18,066 nt of DNA from Euryarchaeota archaeon UBA250 (GTDB lineage: Archaea > Thermoplasmatota > Poseidoniia > Poseidoniales > Thalassarchaeaceae), in contig DATW01000076.1 of assembly GCA_002504845.1 (NCBI GenBank), forward strand, positions 1 to 18,066, read 5' to 3'. Positions within the stretch are counted from its first letter, which is position 1. Each line of letters begins with the position of its first letter. The position numbers were made by a program, and so were the translations under genes. Below, one piece after another: positions 1-6,201 of the stretch. The notes beneath the pieces are model-generated. The model was not told where the DNA came from and did no database searches. It saw nothing but the letters and a program-made list of their open reading frames with translations.

Positions 1-492
1 GATTCAGAATTTTCTGGATTAAGCGAGGCTCTTCGGAAAGTCGATATCGCCATTTTCAATGAGGACGAGGTCAATGCTATTGGGCGTGGTCAGAATTTCC
101 TTGAATCGGGAAGAAATATCATGACGGGCCAGAGTCTCGATGGAGGCGAATTAGCTGGTTCAGGACCCCAGTGCCTGGTTATCAAGAGAGGCAGCGCGGG
201 ATGCGTATGCATTCACAGGGACGGCCTCATCATTCTCCCGGCCTATCCCACAGAGTCGGTAGTTGACCCTACTGGCTGTGGCGATGTTTTTGCTGGTGCG
301 TTCTTGGCCCAACTCGTTCCTCATGAAGGAAATCTTTCAGATATCGAATCTATCCGTAGAGCGTTGATACATGCTACAGTAACTGCATCATTCAACATAG
401 AATCATTTGGGTCAGATTCCATTTCAACCTTGAAACGTGGAAAATACCGAGCCAGACTCGATCGTTACCGGAGAATGGCCGGTATCATCTGA
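1..492 (+). CDS. PfkB-family carbohydrate kinase, C-terminal part (5' end outside window)
   Basis: The frame is open from the first base and ends in TGA at 490-492, so this is the 3' part of a longer gene. An ATG at 121 is internal: the codons before it read on as family-like sequence, including the NEDEVNAIG segment typical of PfkB kinases (about nt 58-87). The second PfkB signature DPTGCGDVFAGAF lies at nt 265-303; its second Asp (283-285) is the expected catalytic base and the Gly-rich stretch forms the anion hole. The family phosphorylates sugars or nucleosides with ATP in the cytoplasm. The substrate cannot be read from this fragment, because the N-terminal substrate-binding half is missing; ribokinase, fructokinase and nucleoside kinase all remain possible. 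The 3' end overlaps the convergent gene at 485 by 8 bp. The family is secure, the substrate unknown. Confidence 0.88.
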   Translation, partial: DSEFSGLSEALRKVDIAIFNEDEVNAIGRGQNFLESGRNIMTGQSLDGGELAGSGPQCLVIKRGSAGCVCIHRDGLIILPAYPTESVVDPTGCGDVFAGAFLAQLVPHEGNLSDIESIRRALIHATVTASFNIESFGSDSISTLKRGKYRARLDRYRRMAGII

Positions 493-1909
493 GATATCGC
501 ACACCAGGTATTCCAACTTCTTCTCCGCCGTATGTGCTGGGTCTTAATTCGCTAAACCTTGGGAGCAGATCATCTTCTTCAACAGGCATATCGCCGATTC
601 CAAGCCTCTTCTTCATCACTATTTCTCGCAATGCATTCTGGCCACTTGTTTCAGGATGAACACGCGTTGGAGCCCTTCCGAGATCGATCTCGGACTGATG
701 TTGATGATCAGCACGTAACCTCAGCTTCTGTGCAGACCGTAGTCTAGAGTCCTGATCGAAGCCTTCTACTTCATCCTCGTGACTCTTTCGCCCCCTGCTC
801 CTGTTTGGAATGGGAACTAGCATACGTTCAACCCAACTACGATTACGAGGCTTATCCGAAGAAACAATCGACGAGATCTTACTACGTCCGGGTCCAATAC
901 TCTTCATGGCCTTCTTAGCTCTAGCTTGCTTCACAATGCCCGGGCGGCACTCTTCTCTAACAGCAGCGTCTGTAGGATCAGGCAGTACATCGTTGCCCAT
1001 TGTTACTGATTCATGTGATCTAACTGCTCGACTCAGCATCATTGAACTCGATGGAGGAGCCTCATTAGTGGCTGGAGAAATATCGCTACTACCCCATCCA
1101 GTCATAGCCGCTGGCTCACTCGACACAGCACTCTCGACAGATTCAATGGCAGGTGCAGGATCATCAAACATCCCCCATTGCATTCCTCCATCATCACCCT
1201 GATCATCAAATCCAAAACTCGCATCAAACGGAAGCACTGATTCAATCACTGACGAAGACGCTGGTGCCGAGGAGATCACAGGAGGAACTTCCACTCTGCT
1301 CTCTGTGCTTGAGTGGCCCATGGTGGATCTCTGAACCGCCACTGGAGACGAATTCCCAATGAGTGGACGGTTTGTTTGAATAGGCGCTCCATCGGCCATC
1401 GATTTTACAATTCGCTCCTCCTCTTCGTATATCCATGATTTCCTGATATCACGACGAGCATCACTGATTGTATCCCCGTGCATGACCCTGTTAAGCATCT
1501 GATAAAGATACAGAAGATCACTTTGCGAACCAGATATGAGGTGACGCATCCCATTTGAATGGTCGATAGCCAAGACTGGAAGTCTGAATGCAGTATAAAT
1601 CCCAACTGATGCGATACCTGCTGCAATTGCGATATACGAGTAAGGTACGATGAGTATTCTGAATGCCGAGAAGATAAATGCAAACCCTAGTAGAAGCCAA
1701 GTACTGGAGAATTTCTGAATATCTGTCTGCCTCAGAACGTCTATCGATCCGAGATCTATCGCAGTCCCCATGCCTCTAGGATCTTCAAATCGTAGCCTAC
1801 GCTGATCGAGCACGGCTCTGAAGTGTCTTGATAGCCCGACCAGAGAGAGATCGTCGAACCATTCCGACTCACTATTCTCTGCTCGAGCCCGTGGCTCGGC
1901 TGAGTACAT
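485..1909 (-). CDS. Two-TM membrane protein with long disordered, Ser-rich, charged tail; function unknown
   Basis: I do not recognise this 474-residue protein. A soluble N-terminus (about 1-67) is followed by two hydrophobic segments (about 69-87 and 92-112) joined by a tight turn. Next comes a short conserved-looking block (about 113-150) with IDHSNGMRHLISG and a following LYQMLNRVM helix, the sort of pattern seen when a small strand-plus-helix domain follows a TM hairpin. From about 180 the chain is low complexity: Ser, Pro, Ala and acid rich to about 310, then strongly basic (RNRSRGRKS around 370) and mixed charge to the end. This suggests a membrane-anchored protein with a long flexible cytoplasmic tail. 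The ATG at 1907-1909 is supported by a TATA box about 30 nt upstream, which would give an almost leaderless mRNA. The 3' end overlaps the PfkB gene by 8 bp. No catalytic motif is visible. Confidence 0.8.
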   Translation of the reverse strand: MYSAEPRARAENSESEWFDDLSLVGLSRHFRAVLDQRRLRFEDPRGMGTAIDLGSIDVLRQTDIQKFSSTWLLLGFAFIFSAFRILIVPYSYIAIAAGIASVGIYTAFRLPVLAIDHSNGMRHLISGSQSDLLYLYQMLNRVMHGDTISDARRDIRKSWIYEEEERIVKSMADGAPIQTNRPLIGNSSPVAVQRSTMGHSSTESRVEVPPVISSAPASSSVIESVLPFDASFGFDDQGDDGGMQWGMFDDPAPAIESVESAVSSEPAAMTGWGSSDISPATNEAPPSSSMMLSRAVRSHESVTMGNDVLPDPTDAAVREECRPGIVKQARAKKAMKSIGPGRSKISSIVSSDKPRNRSWVERMLVPIPNRSRGRKSHEDEVEGFDQDSRLRSAQKLRLRADHQHQSEIDLGRAPTRVHPETSGQNALREIVMKKRLGIGDMPVEEDDLLPRFSELRPSTYGGEEVGIPGVRYLR

Positions 1910-1935
1910 CCCGGGGGTGCATCAGAACTTTCACA

Positions 1936-1944
1936 ATTTATACT
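1936..1944 (-). promoter_or_regulatory. Archaeal TATA box for the two-TM protein gene
   Basis: On the minus strand this reads AGTATAAAT, a good match to the archaeal box A. Its centre is about 31 nt upstream of the ATG at 1909. Archaeal transcription normally starts about 25-27 nt after the box centre, which would place the start near 1913-1915, only a few bases before the ATG, so the mRNA would be nearly leaderless. It lies in the 81-nt gap after the EF-Tu-like gene, so the 474-residue protein can be transcribed independently of its upstream neighbours. The bases immediately upstream of the box are not clearly purine-rich as a BRE would be. Confidence 0.55.
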
Positions 1945-1990
1945 CTTAGGCTGGAAACGACATCTCAGACCCCTACGAGGGACAATATCC

Positions 1991-2974
1991 TCAGGCCGGA
2001 TGAATATCTGTTACCGATCCAATAATTCTCATCGGCCCTGCATCTAGCTGCACCAGGAGCGGCGGTTTTTTCGAAGATGTCCTCACATCTACGGGCCTAT
2101 CCCACACAACTACCATACTGCCCCCGCTCACGGATTCCACCCTTCCAACGATGAATTGCAAATCACACGACATGTGGACTATGTCCCCAACTTTCAGGAC
2201 ATTCCTTTGGAATACTGAAACATCGACTTTAATCTCACTTTTTTCCATTCGAGTCAGAAGTTTCGATCCAACACTTACAATCTGACTGCCCTTGTCAAGA
2301 ATATTATCCTGAACCCCCCTAAGAGCCACGCCCACACGATCACCTGTTACTGCGAAGTCAACATCATCATCCATTACCTGAAGGGAACGTACCACCCCCA
2401 CATGCCCCCCTGGATAAATTTCAACAGACTCATGTTTTCGGATTATTCCTGAACGAACATATCCAATTCCAACCAGCCCAATCCCTCGTACGACAAAGTG
2501 CTGATCAATGGAGACAAGAAAATCCTCCTCTCCAGCATCAACCCCAACTCTGCTCAGAAGCTCTGATCTGATGTCATGCGGGTCTGGCAAGGAATCGTGT
2601 ATTTTCCACGACTCAAGACCGGCTTGATTTCGAATCAATGATAGTTTCTCAGGATCAATCCAATCCCCATCTTTTGGATTGATGATGATGTGTCCATTGT
2701 CTACTTTGGATGAAGAGTATGCCACCATGGCCTCTCCAACTGCTGCATTGATCTCCCTGACCTCTATTATTCCAGATTCAGCGACATTCAATGCTGATAA
2801 CAGAGGTCGGAGACTCTCCGGATGTTTAAGGGGCCTGATCATCGAGAGGATCCTTCTCTCTTCCCCTTCCCCTTCTTTGTAAACATAAGACTCAACATCC
2901 CTTGAATCAGAAATCTTACCGAGACTTCTTAGCAGGCTTTCAGTGGCAAGTACAGCCACGTTTAGAACAGGCAT
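1991..2974 (-). CDS. EF-Tu/SelB-like translation-factor homologue with degenerate (pseudo) GTPase domain
   Basis: This 327-residue protein has the three-domain layout of EF-Tu/EF-1A/SelB. Residues 1-145 correspond to the G domain, about 150-235 to the domain II beta barrel (FVVRGIGLVGIGYVRSGIIR at 160-179 matches the family's GRGTV..G.v..G block), and about 240-327 to a domain III-like barrel. The G-domain fold seems kept but its chemistry lost: no GxxxxGK[ST] P-loop is present (the N-terminus reads NVAVLATESLLRSLGK), the DxPG position reads RPLKHPES (47-54), and no NKxD is visible. The protein therefore probably does not hydrolyse GTP. Role is inferred only: binding of tRNA, ribosome or another translation partner through domains II and III. 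The ATG at 2974 follows the thioesterase stop by 37 nt, so the two are probably co-transcribed. Family moderately sure, function unknown. Confidence 0.75.
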   Translation of the reverse strand: MPVLNVAVLATESLLRSLGKISDSRDVESYVYKEGEGEERRILSMIRPLKHPESLRPLLSALNVAESGIIEVREINAAVGEAMVAYSSSKVDNGHIIINPKDGDWIDPEKLSLIRNQAGLESWKIHDSLPDPHDIRSELLSRVGVDAGEEDFLVSIDQHFVVRGIGLVGIGYVRSGIIRKHESVEIYPGGHVGVVRSLQVMDDDVDFAVTGDRVGVALRGVQDNILDKGSQIVSVGSKLLTRMEKSEIKVDVSVFQRNVLKVGDIVHMSCDLQFIVGRVESVSGGSMVVVWDRPVDVRTSSKKPPLLVQLDAGPMRIIGSVTDIHPA

Positions 2975-3011
2975 GAATCAATGACCCCTGGTGATTACTT
3001 TGACGGTCGGA

Positions 3012-3473
3012 TCAAGAACCATCGCCCCTCATGCCGTCTCTTGCTTGCCTCGCCATGTTGTATAGGCGACTCTCCTCTTCGCCATTCGGTATGAATTGGG
3101 GTACTTCCGTAGGTTTCATTGAACCGTCAACTGCAACCATGAAAAAGAATCCAGAACAAATCTCTTCAGGATTCCACTCCTTTCGAGAAAGTCTGCAAGA
3201 TGTGACGTGTACGCCAATGGTTCTCGGGGAAGTCCACACAACCCTCGCGATAGTTCTGATTATATCGCCCTGGTACGCGGGCCTCTTGAATTTCAGAGCA
3301 TCAACCGAGATGGTGACCACGTCCTCGCTGCAAAATTTGCTTGCAGCCATACCTGCGGCGGTGTCCATAATGGACATCAAACGACCACCGAATAGTGTGT
3401 TCAGTGCATTGGTGTCGCCTGGAAATACCTCATTCAATTGAATGACCGGGTCAGACTTCTCACTCTCATCCAT
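3012..3473 (-). CDS. Acyl-CoA thioesterase, hotdog fold (cytosolic acyl-CoA hydrolase family)
   Basis: A 153-residue single-hotdog protein. The family signature N-x-L-FGG-x-L-x-x-x-x-D is clear (NTLFGGRLMSIMDTAAGMAA, about residues 25-44), with the Asp and nearby Asn as expected active-site residues. The later strands VDALKFKRPAYQGDIIR and VWTSPRTIGVHV are also typical of this family. It hydrolyses acyl-CoA to free acid and CoA in the cytoplasm; chain-length preference cannot be read. I start it at the ATG 3471-3473 (MDESEKSD). The frame continues to another ATG at 3617 and would add 48 residues containing a CKVC motif, but these do not look like this family and would overlap the divergent gene that begins at 3582. 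It probably leads an operon with the EF-Tu-like gene. It may help recycle CoA alongside the acyl-CoA genes at the right end of the window. Confidence 0.88.
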   Translation of the reverse strand: MDESEKSDPVIQLNEVFPGDTNALNTLFGGRLMSIMDTAAGMAASKFCSEDVVTISVDALKFKRPAYQGDIIRTIARVVWTSPRTIGVHVTSCRLSRKEWNPEEICSGFFFMVAVDGSMKPTEVPQFIPNGEEESRLYNMARQARDGMRGDGS

Positions 3474-3581
3474 GTATGGTCTATGCCGGATGCCCCGCTC
3501 TCTTGAATCCACCCCGCATAATGTGCCAAATGAAACAGATTTGACCGTGGCGTTGATTTCACCCCCTGCTTTCTTGGGCTC

Positions 3582-4352
3582 ATGGGCGGAGCACACCTTG
3601 CATGGGAACCAATTCATCTAGCCGACCCGGATGGTGGCAATTACATCCTCTGGCCACATCTTCCGTGCATCGAATCTCCTGTGGAATTACGTCTCACAGG
3701 AGATTGGAGCGCAATAGCGATACTAGCATCTTCGGAGGATATTTGGAGATGGAAACAAGAATTCTCAGAAGATCAGAAAAATCCAGGTGCGCATCTTGCT
3801 GCAGCTATGGCTTCAGGAACCTCGCTCGGACGTTATCTGGCCGATATCACGACTCTTGATTTGAACAGGGTGGCAATTCCAGATCCCGAACCAATGAGGC
3901 TTGTAGATTCATACCCCTCATCAAAGATATTTCCATTAGAGCCTCCAAGTGATGATTCGGATTGGGCAGATTTGATGGTCGAGCATGCCGATCAGGCTGC
4001 TAAAGCCTCCAACTTGATCTCTCTTCTTGGCACAGGAAGAAGATGGAGGAAAGCTAGATCGGAAGTTATACCTCAAATAGCCGCGCACCCGCATGCAGAC
4101 TCTGAAATGGGCGCAGCAGCAGCATCCGCAGCAGCTTGGTGGAAAGAAGAACAGCGTACATGGAAGAATGATTTAGACCTCAAGAGAGATATCCGCCAGA
4201 TGTCCAGACTCAGAGGCGCAATGGCCCACATTAGATCTGATGAGCCGGCAAGCACTATCTTAGTCCCCATTCATCAGTCAAGGCTGCAGCGTATTTCGGA
4301 GGTGCTTTCTATGTGGCCCGATGTGGAAACTATGGGCTGGTGGTCTGAATGA
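3582..4352 (+). CDS. Unrecognised Trp-rich protein, first gene of a three-gene operon
   Basis: I do not recognise this 256-residue protein. It has no signal peptide or membrane segment and is unusually rich in Trp (about ten residues). An N-terminal strand-rich part (about 1-60) is followed by mostly helical sequence. Residues about 165-190 form an Ala-rich helix (AAAASAAAWW), then a basic and acidic helix (EEQRTWKNDLDLKRDIRQMSRL, shown here in two parts: EEQRTWKNDL and DLKRDIRQMSRL). The C-terminus has a strand-helix unit, ASTILVPIHQSRLQRISEVL, resembling the last element of an alpha/beta domain. The ATG at 3582 is the first in frame; no strong TATA box or Shine-Dalgarno precedes it. Its stop overlaps the next start as ATGA (4349-4352), which implies translational coupling and a shared job with the TBP-like and TatD-like proteins. 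It reads as a genuine gene from operon context and continuous protein-like composition. Confidence 0.75.
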   Translation: MGGAHLAWEPIHLADPDGGNYILWPHLPCIESPVELRLTGDWSAIAILASSEDIWRWKQEFSEDQKNPGAHLAAAMASGTSLGRYLADITTLDLNRVAIPDPEPMRLVDSYPSSKIFPLEPPSDDSDWADLMVEHADQAAKASNLISLLGTGRRWRKARSEVIPQIAAHPHADSEMGAAAASAAAWWKEEQRTWKNDLDLKRDIRQMSRLRGAMAHIRSDEPASTILVPIHQSRLQRISEVLSMWPDVETMGWWSE

Positions 4353-4882
4353 GTGATGTCACTGATCGACTTGAGGTGACTATTGAAGATCAAACTTTCA
4401 GATTCACTCCGAGGGACTTAGTATCGCGAAGAGAGGCCCTTTCGCTAAAAGGAGCCTCACAGGTGGGCGATGAAGTCGTCTTGGAGCGCTCAGATCCTAG
4501 AGCCACCTTGGTGTTTGAACAATCAGGGGAGATACTAGTCCATGGCATAGCCAGGCCGGAGGTTGCGAAACTCGTGGCAAGAGAAGCATTACTGCGTCTC
4601 GGTTACCAGGAAGAAGGACTCACGATGGAATCCGGCCCCATACTCCTTGGATTCAGAACCGGCCGGGCCATCATCTCCAGTGTGGCAATAAGCCGTTTGA
4701 ATGAGGCATCCATGAACAATGACTTGGGCGCAATAGAGATTGCTGCCACCAGATTTGGAGGCACAATCATCCTCTTTCCAAGTGGGCGAGGATTCGTATT
4801 CGGGATGAATTCCAGAAGGATCGGCGAATTGGCAATCCATACATATCTGGAGATCCTTGGGGAAGAAGGAGCGCTCGCGTGA
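4349..4882 (+). CDS. Duplicated protein resembling a degenerate TATA-binding-protein fold
   Basis: This 177-residue protein contains two copies of one unit 86 residues apart. ATLVFEQSGEILVHG (52-66) and GTIILFPSGRGFVFG (138-152) align without gaps, sharing T, SG, V and G, and each is followed by an amphipathic helix of about 20 residues (68-86 and 154-172). This is the layout of a TBP half-repeat, in which strands ending in F.SGK.V.tG precede a long helix. The two halves also have an upstream helix-strand region each. The Phe pairs that kink TATA DNA are not clearly kept, so it may be a TBP-fold protein that no longer recognises TATA. DNA, RNA or protein binding are all possible. It is coupled to its neighbours on both sides (ATGA at 4349, GTGA at 4879). 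The repeat is seen directly; the TBP relationship is inference of moderate strength. Confidence 0.72.
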   Translation: MSDVTDRLEVTIEDQTFRFTPRDLVSRREALSLKGASQVGDEVVLERSDPRATLVFEQSGEILVHGIARPEVAKLVAREALLRLGYQEEGLTMESGPILLGFRTGRAIISSVAISRLNEASMNNDLGAIEIAATRFGGTIILFPSGRGFVFGMNSRRIGELAIHTYLEILGEEGALA

Positions 4883-5778
4883 TACCCCCTGCCAGAGAAT
4901 GGTCCTGGCAGGGTCCAATCGTAGACCATCATATCCATCTGGATAAATCAGGCCAGGGAATCGAGGCAGCCAAGGCCTTCAAGGCCTCTGGAGGAACCGC
5001 GATATTATTGGTCCACAAACCCGATTTTTCTTCTTTACCCCTTGATGGAGATGGATACAGGGCTGCTTATTCTTCAACACTTGAAATGGCCGATTACGTC
5101 CGTAAAAACGTCGATATAGACGTAGGAGTCATACTCGGCCCACATCCCGTGGCATGGGATCATCAAGCAGATGAGATAGGTATCCAAGCAGCATCAGAGA
5201 TTCATATCGAGGCAGTTTCGATTGCTCTTGAACATGTGAACGAACGCGATGCAGTCGGCCTCGGGGAGGTTGGAAGACCACACTATGCTGTTTCAGAAGA
5301 TAGATGGTCACATGCAAATGATCTGCTACTCGATGTTCTGAAAATGGCCAAAGAGGATGGCTCGGCTGTTCAACTGCATGTCGAAGATAATGCTGAAGAA
5401 ACCTGCAGGAGTATCGACGAGATAAGATCAAAATCGGGTTTGGAAAGAAAAAAGACGGTTCGCCATTATGCCCCTCCAAATCTTTCCGACACATTCAGAT
5501 CAAAACTCCCCTGCACGGTCAGCGTGGGGCGGGGAAGTATCGCTCAGATTATCGATTCATGGAACGAGGGGGCCGCCTACTGGGGCATGGAAACTGACTA
5601 TCTTGACGACCCCCGTCGCCCTGGTGCAGTATTGGGCCCACGCACAGTCCCGCGTAGAACTAAGGAGTTTTGTGATGAGTGGATTAGATTGGGCAAAAAG
5701 GAACAGACTATCGATGAACTCCTCCATAGAGTAAATCGAGATTGGATCGAGTCAATCTATGACTGGTCCCCGGATTGA
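4879..5778 (+). CDS. Archaeal TatD-related metal-dependent hydrolase (amidohydrolase superfamily)
   Basis: A TIM-barrel metal hydrolase of 299 residues with the metal-ligand set in order: HxH at 18-20 in VDHHIHLD, Glu130 in GLGEVGRPH, His167 in QLHVED, His196 in VRHYAPP and Asp240 in GMETDYLDD. These positions match the TatD branch of the amidohydrolase superfamily, whose characterised members are divalent-metal nucleases or phosphodiesterases in the cytoplasm. The archaeal group to which this seems to belong is poorly characterised, so the substrate is not known. The start is GTG at 4879, overlapping the previous stop as GTGA; the reading frame before it is occupied by the TBP-like gene. Being the last member of a tightly overlapped operon, it presumably provides the enzyme activity for that set. 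The 3' end overlaps the convergent small membrane-protein gene by 22 bp. Confidence 0.85.
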   Translation: MIPPAREWSWQGPIVDHHIHLDKSGQGIEAAKAFKASGGTAILLVHKPDFSSLPLDGDGYRAAYSSTLEMADYVRKNVDIDVGVILGPHPVAWDHQADEIGIQAASEIHIEAVSIALEHVNERDAVGLGEVGRPHYAVSEDRWSHANDLLLDVLKMAKEDGSAVQLHVEDNAEETCRSIDEIRSKSGLERKKTVRHYAPPNLSDTFRSKLPCTVSVGRGSIAQIIDSWNEGAAYWGMETDYLDDPRRPGAVLGPRTVPRRTKEFCDEWIRLGKKEQTIDELLHRVNRDWIESIYDWSPD

Positions 5779-6029
5779 AATAAACGAAATATGCTTATCC
5801 TAGGCATGAATGCAAGAACCCCGCCCATGCAGAACAGAACGAGAAAAGACAGACCAACTAACCAGTCAGGTTGATCCATGTTCCATCCTAGTGCTTCGGT
5901 CGCTAGAACAAACAATGGAGCATTCACAGGTAAGAAGAAAACCATCATCGCGATGCCAATCTTGCGCCTCCACATCATGCTTCTCAACGCCTCAAGATGT
6001 CGTAAGGTGCATAACGACGACGGATACAT
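5757..6029 (-). CDS. Small two-TM membrane protein, function unknown
   Basis: A short hydrophobic protein with two predicted membrane segments, around IGIAMMVFFLPVNAPLFVL and LVGLSFLVLFCMGGVLAF, separated by a short polar loop. A positively charged MWRRK precedes the first segment, placing the N-terminus in the cytoplasm by the positive-inside rule. The frame can extend to an ATG at 6101, but that would run through the tRNA-Gly gene, so I choose the ATG at 6029 (90 residues). A tandem ATG at 5975-5978, giving 73 residues and starting just before WRRK, is equally plausible, because the 17 residues before it do not look conserved. The 3' end overlaps the TatD gene by 22 bp. No function can be given; the hydrophobic pattern is the main reason for calling it a gene. 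Confidence 0.6.
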   Translation of the reverse strand: MYPSSLCTLRHLEALRSMMWRRKIGIAMMVFFLPVNAPLFVLATEALGWNMDQPDWLVGLSFLVLFCMGGVLAFMPRISIFRLFQSGDQS

Positions 6030-6074
6030 GCGACCGAATCGATTTAGTGGAGCATTCTCCCCGATCGGTCCAGA

Positions 6075-6151
6075 GCGCCTGTAGTGAAGTCTGGTTATCA
6101 CCTGAGGTTTCCAACCTCATATCCTGGGTTCGAATCCCGGCGGGCGCACCA
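6075..6151 (+). tRNA. tRNA-Gly (anticodon UCC), intronless, CCA encoded
   Basis: All four stems fold by eye. The acceptor is GCGCCTG (6075-6081) with CGGGCGC (6141-6147), including one T-G pair. The D stem is GTGA (6084-6087) with TCAC (6098-6101), and the loop contains GG. The anticodon stem is TGAGG (6103-6107) with CCTCA (6115-6119), loop TTTCCAA, anticodon TCC at 6110-6112, which reads GGA. The T stem is CTGGG (6124-6128) with CCCGG (6136-6140), loop TTCGAAT. The discriminator A (6148) is followed by an encoded CCA (6149-6151). The G1-C72, C2-G71, G3-C70 acceptor and anticodon C35/C36 fit glycine identity. There is no intron. The variable region is only four nucleotides (6120-6123). No strong TATA box is visible; TTTA at 6043-6046 is about the right distance upstream. 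Confidence 0.95.
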
Positions 6152-6201
6152 CTCCAGAACTCGTACTGAAGACTACATACCCCTTATCGACACGGACGGA
6201 T

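Noticed and set aside
810..1202. 130-codon plus-strand open frame opposite the two-TM protein gene
   Set aside because: It is a Ser/Thr-rich antisense shadow of the low-complexity tail; no family features, and the minus frame has TM segments and a TATA box.
5757..6101. Long form of the small membrane protein starting at 6101
   Set aside because: It would run through the 5' half of the well-folded tRNA-Gly gene; later ATGs at 6029 or 5978 avoid this.
5878..6169. Plus-strand open frames across the small membrane protein and tRNA
   Set aside because: They overlap the tRNA or the hydrophobic minus-strand gene and have no protein-like features.
6173..6179. CTACATA as TATA box for the ABC exporter
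   Set aside because: Spacing is acceptable, but the match is weak and similar strings occur by chance; mentioned only in the gene entry.
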